A stretch of DNA of 64,000 bases from Lathyrus oleraceus (taxonomy: Eukaryota > Streptophyta > Magnoliopsida > Fabales > Fabaceae), in NCBI RefSeq assembly GCF_024323335.1, contig NC_066579.1:253635575-253699574 (forward strand), in the 5' to 3' direction. Position 1 is the stretch's first letter. The number at the start of each line of letters is the position of its first letter. This document shows positions 1 to 11,452 of this stretch, piece after piece. The notes beneath the pieces are model-generated. The model made no database searches, was not told where the DNA came from, and worked only from the letters and a program-made list of their open reading frames with translations. Position numbers and translations under genes: made by a program.

Positions 1-1587
1 TTTGTTCAGTGTCTGTCAAGTGGAATAGGATCTCACTTTCTGGATCCCCACGCTTTCTTTTATCATAAGCTCACCCAGGCCAGGGTTAAGAGCATGAGGT
101 CTCATCCTCATTTCCATTTTGATCAGCTTCATCCTAACTCTCAATGTTAGTGGTTAAGAGCTACAAACTACCCTTGTATAGTTTGGCTTGTTTGTCGAGG
201 TTGATATGACCTCTCTTGACTAAAGCCTACCCTTTTGTTTGAGCCTCTTGTATGTATATAGTGTGTGATGCATTGTTTGCTCAATTTCTTTTGATGTGTT
301 TGCTTTTAATGTTTGTTTGGAGTCGGATCTAAGTCCATTTATTAGCATTCTGTTTCCTGTTTATGGTTGGGAGTTGGATATAAGTCCATCTATTGACATT
401 CTGTTTCCGTTTATTGTTGTTAGGAGTCGGATCTAAGTCTATTTATTGGCATTCTGTTTCCGTTTTGTTGTTAGGAGTTGGATATAAGTCCATTTATTGT
501 CATTCTGTTTCCTTTTTGTGGTTGGAGTTGGATGTAAGTCCATATATGGGCATTATGTTTCCTGTTTTATTGTGGTTCTCTTATTGAGACTTGCTTGTGC
601 TTTGAGCCTGCTTATTCCAAAGGAACTTACTTGGATCATCTCTATGATCTCAAGAAAGGAACTCATATTGTGGTTTCATTGTTTATCCCTCACTTTTTGT
701 TAACTTTCTCTCCATCTTAACCCAAACCAAAAACCTTTTGTGCAAACATTTGACTTGTTTTCAACATTAGAAACCTAAGCCTTATGATTTTGATTTTCAA
801 ACTTTATTTTCATAACACTCATTGTGAATTGAATCCTTCAGTCAACTTTGACCACTTTTGTACATACTTCTAATTGGTTAATATAACCCACTCAAATGTG
901 TCTTTTGTGCCTCCATGTCCACTTCTTAATCAATTTTTCCATAACCTTTAGCTATTAGGTTTGAGTTATCTTTGTGGTAGATGTAATACTCACCTATGTC
1001 CTTAGTGATTGGACAATAAGCCTTCCATGCTTATTATAGGGTTAACCCCGCACTAGCATGTTGAAGCTATCCTCACATGGTGGACTCGTGGTTTTTCAGG
1101 TTGAGTTTTCTCCCCTTGATAACAAAAGACCTTAGGGCTTTTGGACCAATCAATCCACTCATTTGTTTTGAAATTTTTTACCCGAACTACGAGGTTTTGA
1201 TCCTAATCTTTTCATAAGAGGGTACGTAGGCAATGGGTTCATCCATCCAAACACAAAAATGTAAATAAACTTGTATATTCTTTTCTCATCTCTTCAATCA
1301 TGTTTGCACAAATAAAATTTCATAAACAATAGCCTTTGCAACAAGCGTGAAAAGGGCTCCCTAGGAGTACCTAGGATGCTTTGGGTGCCTAACACCTTCC
1401 CATTGCATAACCAACCCCCTTACCCAGATCTCTGTTTCTTTTATTAGTTTTGTTTGTAAAACTTTTAGGTTTTTGTTCGCTTTCTAACCTTTCCTTTGGA
1501 GAAATAGAAGTGCGGTGGCGACTCGACTTTGTATGATTTACCTTGGATTTAGTTAATATCTCCAATGGTAACAAATACATCACTACA
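1..1587 (+). repeat. 3' part of the 5' LTR of Ogre A
   Basis: This stretch ends in ...CACTACA at 1587, seven bases before the PBS. It aligns by eye along its length with 59300-60719, the matching LTR part of Ogre D, including the blocks around 'gtctgtcaagtgga', 'ggccagggttaagagcatgag' and 'cgtaggcaatgggtt'. The LTR start lies outside the window. No gene is seen in it. Confidence 0.85.
319..560 (+). repeat. Short tandem repeat inside the Ogre LTR
   Basis: About five diverged units of roughly 51-53 bp, each with a core like 'ggagtcggatctaagtcc' followed by 'attctgtttcc'. Similar arrays occur in the other LTR types here (21430-21930, 38755-38925, 57200-57365). The short reading frames that cross it are by-products of the repetition. 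Confidence 0.7.
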
Positions 1588-1593
1588 GAAAAA

Positions 1594-1611
1594 TGGCGAC
1601 TCTGCTGGGGA
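1594..1611 (+). promoter_or_regulatory. Primer-binding site of Ogre A (tRNA-Arg type)
   Basis: TGGCGACTCTGCTGGGGA starts seven bases after the LTR end. Its reverse complement ends in GAGTCG plus CCA, as expected for the 3' end of a plant tRNA-Arg with acceptor arm GACTCTG. Ogre elements are known to prime from tRNA-Arg. The same 18-mer is at 60726, and a one-base variant is at 39413. Confidence 0.85.
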
Positions 1612-2510
1612 GAAAGATAGCTCCCTAGTGGGTTTTGCCAACTTTTCACACTTGTTGTATTATATTGTTTATGACATATTTTTGTGCAATTTGGGATTAC
1701 TGTATTGTATGTAATGATTGAATTGCTTGATATATCAATTGCTTGTGTGCTTGGTGATCTTTGTGAGATGAGTTCTATACCCGAACTCGAGTGCACTTAG
1801 GATAGGAGAATGGCGTAGTCTCGTCGACTTGTGTGGAGTTATTCCTTAGCAAGTTGACTTGCGAGTCCATTCACTTGGTGGAGGTCATGTTGGGATCAAT
1901 AATGTCACATAAGTAAGTTGTGGTTAGACATTACTCTTTCCAATATCGGCCTTAGAAGCCAAGGACCTTAGTTTATCAAACCCATCTTTGCCTATTTTTA
2001 GGACGTAGTGCGGAAGTCGTTCAAATGTAAGATTTGATGCGATTGTTACGCGATACTACACTCATAAGAGTCTCTCTTGAGAATATTTTAAGAATACGAG
2101 TAGTCGTTTCTCCGATAATATTCAAAAGATGGGATGATGACTATGGGAACCTCTGGTAGAACATGCTTGGCAGGTTTAAACCCTAGTACACTCCCTTTGG
2201 GTGGTTCTTAATCGAGACTCCATGCTCGTGACTCGCAACAAACCCGTGATTCATGGTTGATCCGTTCATATGGCCTTAATATCAATGGAACTTGGGTGTT
2301 GATATGGTGTAAACCATAATCCACCTAAATGGATGATTAATATTAAGGATAATATGAGCCATCCCATGACCTTTGTTTGGTGTGCTTTGCTTGATCCTTG
2401 AGTGTGATTGTTGCATTCATGCATTCATGCATTCATCTGCATCCATATCATCAAATAAAAAAATAAAATTTTCAAGGAACTTAAGGGGTTTATTTGCAAA
2501 ATTTTCAGAC
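1612..2510 (+). other. Untranslated leader of Ogre A
   Basis: About 0.9 kb lies between the PBS and the ORF1 start. It has no convincing ORF. It is collinear with 60744-61632 in element D. The frame of ORF1 stays open back to 2373 but has no homologous ATG there, so I treat that part as untranslated. Confidence 0.7.
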
Positions 2511-3959
2511 ATGGAAAGACAAAGAAGGAATACAAAGAAGTACAGCTTCAGACAACCCGATTTGAAAGAGTTAAGGAATCTGACATCCTATGTATTAGAT
2601 CCCTTGGGTTTCAAAGCTCGTTTTGGGAAGCTCCTTCCTCTTCTGACTACTCAGGTGGATGAAGGGTTGATGAGCGTATTGGTGCAGTTTTATGATCCTC
2701 TGTACCGTTGCTTCTCTTTTCCGGACTTCCAGTTGTTGCCTACCCTCGAGGAGTATGCTTATCTTGTGGGTATACCTATTCTGGATCAGGTGTCATTCAG
2801 TGGCTTGGAGAGCATTCTTACTTCTCGAGAGATAGTTGACATGTTTCACATAGATGAATCCCTGATTAGTGCTCATATGACTACCAAAGGTGGAATTCAA
2901 GGTCTCCCTTCTGAGTTCCTCATTGCTCAAGCTACTGTTTATGGGAAGGCCATGAGTGAGGATGCCTTTGAAGCCATATTTGTACTTCTCATCTATGGAT
3001 TGGTATTGTTCCGCAACATCGACAAGTTTGTGGATGTGAATGCTATTAGGATCTTCTCTGCTCTTAATCCCGTTCCGACTCTGTTGGGTGATACTTATTT
3101 CTCTTTGCACATGAGGAATGCAAAGGGTGGTGGTGCTATTGAGTGATGTTTGCCTCTGTTGTATAAGTGGTTTATTTCTCACTTACCTCAGACGATCGCC
3201 TTCAAGGAGAACAAGGGATGTCTACGGTGGTCTACGAGACTTATGTCTCTCACTAAAGATGTTATCTCTTGGTACAACCATGTATATGACGGTGTGCAGA
3301 TTATCGACTCTTGTGGTGAATTCTCCAATGTACCTCTTCTTGGTACATGTGGTGGGATTAACTACAACCCTGTTTTAGCACGTCGTAAGCTTGGGTTCCC
3401 CCTAAAGGATAAACCTAATAACATTCTGTTAGAAGGTGTGTTCTTTCAGGAGGGTAAAGATCCCCAAGGCTTGAAGGGCAGAATGGTTCGCTCTTGGCGT
3501 AAGGTCCATAAGAAAGGAAGGAAGGAGTTGGGTCCTAAGAATTGCATTGCTTTGGAGCCTTACACTGCTTGGGTAAGGAAGAGAGCATCTGAGTATCTCA
3601 TGTCTTACGATTATCCAAGACCTACACCTTTGGTTGTGGCTGGCCCTTCAACCCTCCCTAACCAAGGAGTAGAGGAGTTGAGAGACGAAGACCTATCACG
3701 TTCCTGGATCCGTGAAAAGGAAGAGGTGCTTCAGCAGATTAAGGAGAAAGATGCTTTGATCGAGTTCCTCGAGCATCAGGTCATTGACGATCCTAATGAT
3801 GCATGGACTTATCTACTTCCTGAGTCTTCCAAGTTTTGGAAAAGGAGGTATGATCGACTCGGCAAAGAGAAGGCAGATATGGAGGCAGCTTACGAGAGAG
3901 AGGTGAAGAGGCTTCGTGCAGCTTATCTTCCTGCGTCCCGAGCTTCTAGGGATCCATAG
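2511..3959 (+). pseudogene. Ogre ORF1 of element A, one in-frame stop
   Basis: ORF1 is the extra protein encoded before gag in Ogre elements; its role is unknown. The ATG at 2511 opens MERQRRNTKKYSF, and the same start is found in D at 61633. Residues about 15-330 resemble the plant mobile domain (aminotransferase-like) family, with a block FYDPLYRCFSFPDFQLLPT and then LEEYAYLVGIP, which aligns with FYDLELRCFTFQDYQLAPT in ORF1 of C. The C-terminal 80 residues are charged and likely form a coiled coil. A TGA at 3144-3146 interrupts the frame, which continues unshifted to the TAG at 3957-3959 (482 codons). The family resemblance is from memory and would need a profile search. Confidence 0.75.
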
Positions 3960-4258
3960 GATGATTATTTTCCTTTTCTCTTGTATACGATTGACAGATG
4001 TACTTCTTTTTCCTGATGATATATGATGAGATGTTTCCATATGCGATAAAATGCTTAATATTTCCAAAATTTGCAAATAAAACCCTAAAGTTCCTTTGAA
4101 ATAAAAACAAATCATATGCACAAGCATTGCATGCATCATATGCATAAGTAGGTGTTGTTCTCAGCTTCTGGTCCTGTGGTCTAACTCTGTTGCTCTTCAT
4201 TTATTTTGAAGATAAGCTGACTCACCGGTACTACACCAGAGCCAACTCTTCCAGATTG

Positions 4259-5925
4259 ATGGATCATCTAGAGCAAGAGAAACGTGAACACAAAGAGGAA
4301 GTCGCCAGACTGAGTGCTTTGATGGAATCGTTCTTGGCTGCCCAGAGCCAGTCGTCTCCGACACCTTCAAATCCTCCCCAGAGGACTATCATCTCTGAGA
4401 TTGTTTCTTCAACTGTTCCTGCAGCCAGTGCACATTTCGCTCCGACAACTATGCCAGCCGGGTTTCCGTGGGGGATGCCTCCCAGCTTTATGCCTGAGGG
4501 CCCTGATCCAACTTTTGCTTCTATGCCGACATCTAGCCCGGTCCTTGCTGTTCCTCCTCTTGTCGTGCATATCGTTCCTAGGGTAGACGACACCATCTAT
4601 CATTCTGAGTCGTCTGAGGGCCCAGATGTTCATGAGAAGATGGATGCTATGAATGATCAATTTCTTGAGCTGCGCAAGAAATTGAAAACTCTTTGAGGAA
4701 AGGATTTGTTTGGCAAGTCTACTTCCGAATTGTGCTTGGTTCCAAATGTGAAGATTCCGGTGAAATTCAAGGTCCCTGACTTTGAGAAATACAAAGGGAA
4801 TACTTGTCCTCTCAGCCACCTGGTCATGTACGCCAGGAAGATGTCAACTCAGACTGATAACGACGAGTTGCTCATACACTACTTTCAGGACAGTCTGTCC
4901 GGTGCAGCTCTGCGTTGGTATATGAGTTTGGACAGTACGAACATCCGATCCTTCAATGACCTTGGCGAGGCCTTCGTCAAGCAGTACAAGTATAATGTGG
5001 ATATGGCTCCCGATAGAGATCAGCTAAGGGCCATGTCCCAGAAGGACAAGGAAACGTTCAAAGAGTACGCCCAGAGGTGGCGAGAGTTGGCAGCTCAGAT
5101 TCTGCCTCCGCTAGAAGAGAAGGAAATGACCAAGAACTTTTTGAAGACCTTGAGTTCATTCTATTATGAGCGGATGATTGCTAGCGCTCCTTCGGACTTC
5201 ACCGAGATGGTGAATATGGGGATGCGTCTAGAAGAAGGGGTTAGAGAAGGACGGCTAACCAAAGAAGAAGGCTCTTCTGCTAAACGATATGGGGCGTTTG
5301 CGAAGAAGAAAGATGGAGAGGCCCATGCTATGACCTCCCATGTGAAATCCAAAAGACCCTCTGTGAGGAGGAAGACTGTGCGTCCAGCCGGTAATCAGCA
5401 TCAGGTGGCTCATATAGCTCCTGTCTTCAGAGATAATCAACAATATCAGCAGCATAACAACAACTAGCAACCATCTCAGCAATATCAGCAGCAACAACAT
5501 CGTCCTCAACAGCAGGCCTATCAGCCTCGCAACAGTAATCAAACCAGCACGAGTTACGAAAGGAAGAAGATCACTTTCGATCCGATTCCGATGACATACG
5601 CAGAACTGTATCCCTCTTTTATAGAGAGGAAGTTGATTACTCTGAGTGATCCGCCAGCTATACCTGCTAACCCTCAGTGGTGGTATAAGCCTGAATTGCA
5701 TTGTGTTTACCACTCTGGTGCTCTCGACCACGACGTGGAGAACTGTTTTCAGTTGAAGACTAAGGTTCAAGACCTTATGAGGTGTGGCATTTTGTGCTTT
5801 GAGGATGTAGGTCCTAATGTGAAGAAGAACCCATTGCCCGAGCATGGGAAATCTGTCAACATGGTCCAGCCCTGGCAAGTACAAGGTCAAATATGTCAGC
5901 CATATTCGACAGTCATTGGTCGAGT
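4259..5925 (+). pseudogene. Gag region of Ogre A, broken by two stops
   Basis: Gag forms the retrotransposon particle and binds its RNA. The first ATG of the block is at 4259. The N-terminal part is proline-rich with a short coiled coil. A retrotransposon gag (capsid) domain lies at about 4770-5240, with YFQDSLSGAALRWYMSL and FKEYAQRWRELAAQI. A glutamine-rich linker follows, then an atypical zinc-knuckle-like motif CVYHSGALDHDVENC near 5700-5745 (C-x2-H-x5-H-x4-C). TGA at 4694 and TAG at 5465 interrupt the frame. After about 5920 the reading moves to another frame, so gag and protease are no longer joined. A conserved block (HRYYTRAN) just upstream of the ATG hints that the true start may lie earlier. 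Confidence 0.75.
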
Positions 5926-7549
5926 TGCATCGGTTGTTGTGTGATTACAGTCATTACGAGCACGATCATGATAGATGCCAAATCTGTCCTGTTAATCGTT
6001 TGGGTTATCGCCAGGTGCGCAAAGATCTTCAGGAGATGTTGGATGAAGGAGTCATTGAGATCCTTCAGAACAGGAATGTTGATGAAGATGAACCTGAGGT
6101 CAATGTGATTTCTCCGGTGTTTCGGATACCTGAGCCTGTTATCATTAAGTATGATGGTAGCAAGCCAAAGGTTTCTCCTTCTTTGATTATTAAACTTGTC
6201 GGTCCTGTGCCTTATTCTTCCGAAAAGGCAATTCCTTTCCGATACAACGCTGTTGCTGTAGAAGATGGGAAAGAGGTGGCTTTGCCGTCCTCCTCTGTTG
6301 TGAATATTGCTGATGTGAGTGGGTTGACCCGTAGTGGTCGTGTGTTTTCCACACCCCCGAAGCCTCAGATTATTGCTGATTTTGTTGAGCGCCCGATTGG
6401 GAATGCAGTGAATTCTCCGAATCCGGCACCTGTTGTTAAACCCTCCTCTGTACTGAAGACTCCTGCTTTTGTTGGCCCGAGTGGCAATGTGAAAGAAGAC
6501 TTTGATGAGATGCTGAAGCTCATCAAAAAGAGTGAGTACAATGTTGTAGACCAGCTTCTACAAACACCATCCAAGATATCCGTGCTCTCATTGCTTCTGA
6601 ATTCAGAACCGCATAGAGAGGCTCTGCAGATGGTTTTGGATGTGGCATATGTCGATCACGATGTCACTATAGAACAATTCGATAGCATTGTTGCAAACAT
6701 TACTGCTTGTAACAATTTGAGTTTTTGTGACTCTGATCTGCCTGAGGAGGGAAGAGACCACAACTTGGCTTTACACATTTCCATGAATTGTAAAGACGAC
6801 GCCATGTCCAATGTGCTGGTGGACACTGGGTCATCCCTGAATGTATTGCCAAAATCCACTCTCTCTAAATTGTCATTTCAAGGGCCTTCCATGAGGCAGA
6901 GTGGAGTTGTTGTGAAAGCTTTTGATGAGTCGCGTAAGACTGTGATTGGGGAAGTTGATCTCCCAGTCAAGATTGGACCAAGTGATTTCCAGATTACCTT
7001 TCAGGTTATGGATATTCACCCATCATACATCTGTCTCTTAGGCAGATCATGGATTCACGAGGCTGGCGCTGTGACATCCACCCTACAGCAGAAGCTGAAA
7101 TTCGTGAAGAATAAGAAACTGGTAGCGGTAGGGGGAGAAAAGGCTCTCCTGGTTAGCCACTTGTCTTCCTTCTCATACATATATGCTGAGGATGAAGTTG
7201 GAACTCCTTTCCAAGCTTTATCTATAGCTGAGCCTGTTGAGAAGAGAACTCCTTCATTTGCTTCCTATAGAGATGCGAAATTGGCCATTGAGTGTGATGC
7301 AGTTGCTGGTTTAGGAAAGATGATTGAGCTGGAAGACAATAAGTCTCGGGCTGGCATTGGCTTTTCTTCTGGGGTCTTCAATAAGAAAGGGTTGTTCAAG
7401 AGTGGAGGTTTCATCCACATCGGTCAGAGTGAAGAAGCTGCTGCTGTCTTGGAAGAGGATGCAGAGGACTCTGGCAATTTTGTCATCCCTGGAGGGATCT
7501 GCAACAATTGGGTCGCTGTGGATATTCCAATAGTTATCCATAAGTCAGT
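5926..7549 (+). pseudogene. Protease part of Ogre A gag-pro (exon before the intron)
   Basis: This is a retroviral-type aspartic protease that would cleave the polyprotein. The active-site triplet Asp-Thr-Gly is at 6822-6830 within VLVDTGSSLNVLPK, and a downstream YICLLGRSWIHEAGAV matches the second conserved block of such proteases. A CxxC pair at about 5970 opens the segment. The frame is open from 5844 to 7553, but it joins the gag frame only across a frameshift near 5920. The exon ends at 7549 with two bases of a codon, before GTAATG. The long region before the protease core (about 6000-6700) is low in recognisable domains. Confidence 0.75.
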
Positions 7550-7816
7550 GTAATGTTCATTTTGTTTACAAACCCTTCTCCCATGCCAAAAGGAAAAGTG
7601 ATGACATTGTTGGCAACATAAATACAATGATATTTTCATTCAATAAATTCATGTTAAATGTTTGTTTTTGCAATTGTTTTCCATTTTCGCTTTTTTGCAT
7701 GAAATTGGTGATCACAAAAAACCCTAAAAAAGGAATAAAATCAATCTTTGCATCTGCATAATGATTTGCCTTGTTTGATTTCTAAAAAGCTTTTTATATC
7801 CGAAATCATTATGCAG
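7550..7816 (+). other. Intron between protease and RT (267 bp), Ogre A
   Basis: Donor GTAATG is at 7550; acceptor ATGCAG ends at 7816 after a T-rich tract. Removing it joins two bases (GT) to one base (G) to make a Val codon, and the RT frame starting at 7818 follows in phase. The stop codon TAA of the protease frame is part of the donor. A spliced intron at this place is an established Ogre property; the exact borders here are my reading. Confidence 0.75.
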
Positions 7817-10800
7817 GTTGATTTCTAAACCCATTGAACATAATGATCCAACGCCATCTCCCAATTTTGAGTTCCTTGTATTTGAGGTAGAGGAAGATGA
7901 TGTTGAAGAGATTCTCGATGAGATTACCCGTCTACTTGAGCATGAAAAGAAGATCATTCAGCCGCATCTTGAAAATCTGGAAACAATCAACTTGGGGTCT
8001 GAAGATTGTGTTCGAGAAGTGAAGATCGGGGCACTCTTGGAAGAGTCTATTAAGAAGGGGTTGATAGAACTTCTATGAGAATATGTTGATATCTTCGCTT
8101 GGTCATATAAAGACATACCAGGTCTAGATACAAATATTGTGAAACATTTCCTTCCCTTGAAGCTTGAGTGCGTGCCTGTGAAGCAGAAGCTTAGAAGAAC
8201 TCATCCTGATATGGCAGTGAAGATCAAAGAGGAAGTTCAAAATCAAATTGATGCGGGGTTTCTGGTGACTTCTACGTATCCTCAATGGGTGGCCAATATT
8301 GTGCCCGTGCCTAAGAAAGACGGAAAAGTCCGGATGTGTGTGGATTATAGAGATTTGAATAAAGCTAGTCCGAAAGATGATTTTACTCTACCACATATTG
8401 ATATGTTGGTAGACAATACAGCTAAATTCAATGTCTTCTCGTTTATGGACGGATTTTCCGGATATAATCAGATTAAGATGGCACCTGAGGATATGGAGAA
8501 GACAACATTCATCACACCTTGGGGAACATTCTGTTATCGAGTGATGCCCTTCGGTTTGAAGAACGCCGGAGCCACATATCAACGTCCTATGACTACCTTG
8601 TTCCATGATATGATGCACAAGGAGATTGAGGTCTATGTTGATGATATGATTGCTAAGTCGAGAACGGAAGTTCAACATGTAGAGCACTTGGTGAAGCTTT
8701 TTCAGCGTTTGAGGAAGTACAAGCTTCGTTTGAATCCCAACAAGTGTACATTTGGAGTCCGTTCTGGCAAGTTATTGGGCTTTATTGTCAGCGAAAGAGG
8801 TATTGAGGTTGATCCTGCAAAGGTCAAAGCAATACAAGAGATGCCTGCGCCCAAAACTGAGAAGCAAGTCCGAGGTTTTCTTGGCCGCTTGAATTATATT
8901 TCCAGATTTATATCCCACATGACTGCCACATGTGCGCCAATATTTAAGCTCCTCCGGAAAGACCAGTCTCATGATTGGACCGAGGATTGCCAGAAAGCTT
9001 TCGACAGTATCAAAGAGTATCTGTCTGAACCTTCAATCCTGTCTCCGCCTGTAGAAGGAAGACCTCTAATCATGTATCTGACAGTTCTTGAAGACTCGAC
9101 GGGTTGTGTCCTTGGTCAGCAAGACGAATCAGGAAAGAAAGAGTATGCTATATACTACCTGAGTAAGAAGTTCACTGATTGTGAGTCTCGATACTCAATG
9201 CTTGAGAAGACATGATGTGCTTTGACTTGGTCTGCTAATCGTTTACGCCAGTATATGATAAATCATACAACTTGGTTGATATCCAGAATGGATCCAATCA
9301 AGTATACCTTTGAGAAGCCTTCTTTAACCGGGAGGATTGCCCGTTGGCAGATGTTGTTATCTGAGTATGATATTGAGTATCGAGCTCAGAAAGCTATTAA
9401 AGGTAGTATCTTGGCTGACCACTTGGGACATCAGCCGATTGAAGATCATCAGTTAGTTCAGTTTGATTTCCCAGACGAGGAGATTCTGTATTTGAAAATG
9501 AAAGATTGTGATGAGCCTACACTCGATGAAGGGCCAGAGCCTGGTTCCATATGGAGTATGGTATTTGATGGCGTTGTAAATCAGTATGGAAATGGTATTG
9601 GGGCAGTAATCATTACTCCTCAGGGAACACATATTCCTTTTACAGCAAGGCTAACTTTCAAATGCACGAATAATATGGCTGAGTATGAGGACTGTATTAT
9701 GGGATTGAAAGAATGCATTGATGTAAGGATCAAGCATCTCGATGTTTACGGTGATTCGGCCCTCGTTGTCAATCATATCAAGGGTGAATGGGAAACGAAT
9801 CAACCTGGTCTTATTCCATACAGAGATTATGCGAGAAGGATTTCAACGTTCTTTACTGAAGTTGACTTCCACCATTTTCCTCGAGATGATAATCGAATGG
9901 CGGATGCTCTTGCTACGCTTGCTTTCATGATTATGGTTAAATATTGGAATGAAGTTCCCAATATCACCATGATGCGCTTGGATAGACCAGCTCATGTCTT
10001 TGCAGTAGAAGAGGTAAAAAATGATAAGCCATGGTATTATGACATCAAGTGTTTCCTCCAGAACCAGGTTTACCCGCCTGTGGCATCTGTGAAAGATAAG
10101 AGAACTTTTAGAAGATTGTCAGGTAGTTTCTACCTCAATGGCGAAGTGCTTTACAAGAGAAATTTTGACATGGTTCTGCTCAGATGCGTGGATAGACACG
10201 AAGCAGACCTGTTGATGACTGAGGTCCATGAGGGTTCATTTGGTACTCATTCCAATGGACATGCCATGGCTAGAGAGATGTTAAGAGCAGGCTACTATTG
10301 GCTGACAATGGAGTCTGACTGCTGCAAATATGTGAAGAAATGCCATAAGTGTCATATTTATGCGGATAAGATTCATATTCCTCCGACACTTCTGAATGTG
10401 ATTTCATCACCATGGCCTTTCTCTATGTGGGGAATCAACATGATTGGCATGATTGAGCTGAAAGCGTCCAATGGACACAGGTTTATTCTCGTAGCAATTG
10501 ATTACTTCACCAAGTGGGTTGAAGCTGCATCATATGCAAACGTGACCAGGCAGGTGGTCGTGAAGTTTATCAAAAATCAACTCATATTCCGTTATGGTGT
10601 GCCAGACAAGATCATTACTGATAATGGATCTAATCTGAACAACAAGATGATGGAAGAGTTGTGCAGTGAGTTCAAGATTGCACACCATAATTCTTCTCCT
10701 TATAGACCCAAGATGAATGGGGCTGTTGAAGCTGCTAATAAGAATATCAAGAAGATTATCCAGAAGATGGTTGTCACGTACAAAGATTGGCATGAGATGC

Positions 10801-11279
10801 TGCCATTTGCTTTGCATGGATATCGTACATTTGTCCGCACTTCAACAGGGGTAACCCCTTTCTCTCTTGTTTATGGCATGGAGGCCGTACTCCCAGTAGA
10901 GGTGGAGATCCCATCAATGAGAGTCTTGATGGAGGCCAAGTTGACTGATGCTGAATGGATTCAGAGTCGTTATGACCAACTGAATTTGATAGAAGAGAAG
11001 AGATTGACTGCCATGTGCCATGGTCAATTATATCAACAAAGAATGAAGAAAGCTTTTGATAAGAAGGTCAAGCCTCGTGTGTTCTGAGAAGGTGACCTTG
11101 TGCTCAAGAAAGTCTTGTCTTTCGCGCCTGATTCCAGGGGCAAGTGGACTCCAAACTATGAAGGTCCATATGTTGTTAAGAGTGCCTTTTCAGGCGGTGC
11201 TTTGATGCTTACAACTATGGATGGGGAGGATTTCACTCGTCCTGTGAATTCAGATGCAGTCAAGAAATACTTCGCCTAA
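7817..11279 (+). pseudogene. RT - RNase H - second RNase H - integrase of Ogre A, three in-frame stops
   Basis: This is the second pol exon. RT shows VPKKDGKVRMCVDYRDLN and the catalytic YVDD at 8634-8645. A gypsy RNase H follows (to about 9300), then a second RNase H with FDG at about 9564 and GDSALV, as known for the Tat clade. Integrase has the HHCC zinc finger near 10230-10360. Its core has Asp at 10620-10622 and Glu at 10728-10730, but the first catalytic Asp is Asn (AAC, 10437-10439, in GINMIG; C has GIDMIG). TGA stops at 8076, 9213 and 11085 break the frame without any shift. The true end is TAA at 11277-11279. No chromodomain is seen, as expected outside the chromoviruses. Confidence 0.85.
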
Positions 11280-11299
11280 AATAAAAACATAATAGCTCG

Positions 11300-11452
11300 C
11301 TAAGTTGAAAACCCGAAAGGGCGGCTTAGGCAAAAAATGAGCGTCTCGGTGGATTGAAAACCCGAAAGGGCGATCCAGGAAAAAGTTAGAGACATGAAAA
11401 AATGAATATTTGCATCCCGCTAGATTGAGTACATCATCCTGGGGCAATCTAG
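11300..11452 (+). other. Three stem-loops just after pol, Ogre A
   Basis: Hairpin 1 (11300-11329) has outer arms CTAAG/CTTAG around a core CCC-GAAA-GGG. Hairpin 2 (11350-11377) has arms TGGAT/ATCCA around the same core. Hairpin 3 (11420-11452) has arms CTAGATTG/CAATCTAG with a different loop. They are separated by A-rich spacers. The arms differ between hairpins but pair each time. Equivalent series follow pol in B (29529-29679, minus) and C (49311-49506). Function unknown; an RNA signal for packaging, export or translation is possible. Confidence 0.7.

Noticed and set aside
1594..1611. A tRNA-Arg gene or fragment
   Set aside because: Only the 18 bases of the PBS are present, directly after the LTR; no cloverleaf.
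1389..1796. 135-codon minus-strand frame across the LTR end and PBS of A
   Set aside because: Crosses the LTR border and PBS in antisense and has no counterpart in D.
5255..5890. 211-codon minus-strand frame opposite gag of A
   Set aside because: Shadow of the gag frame; hydrophobic runs come from the antisense of the glutamine-rich linker.
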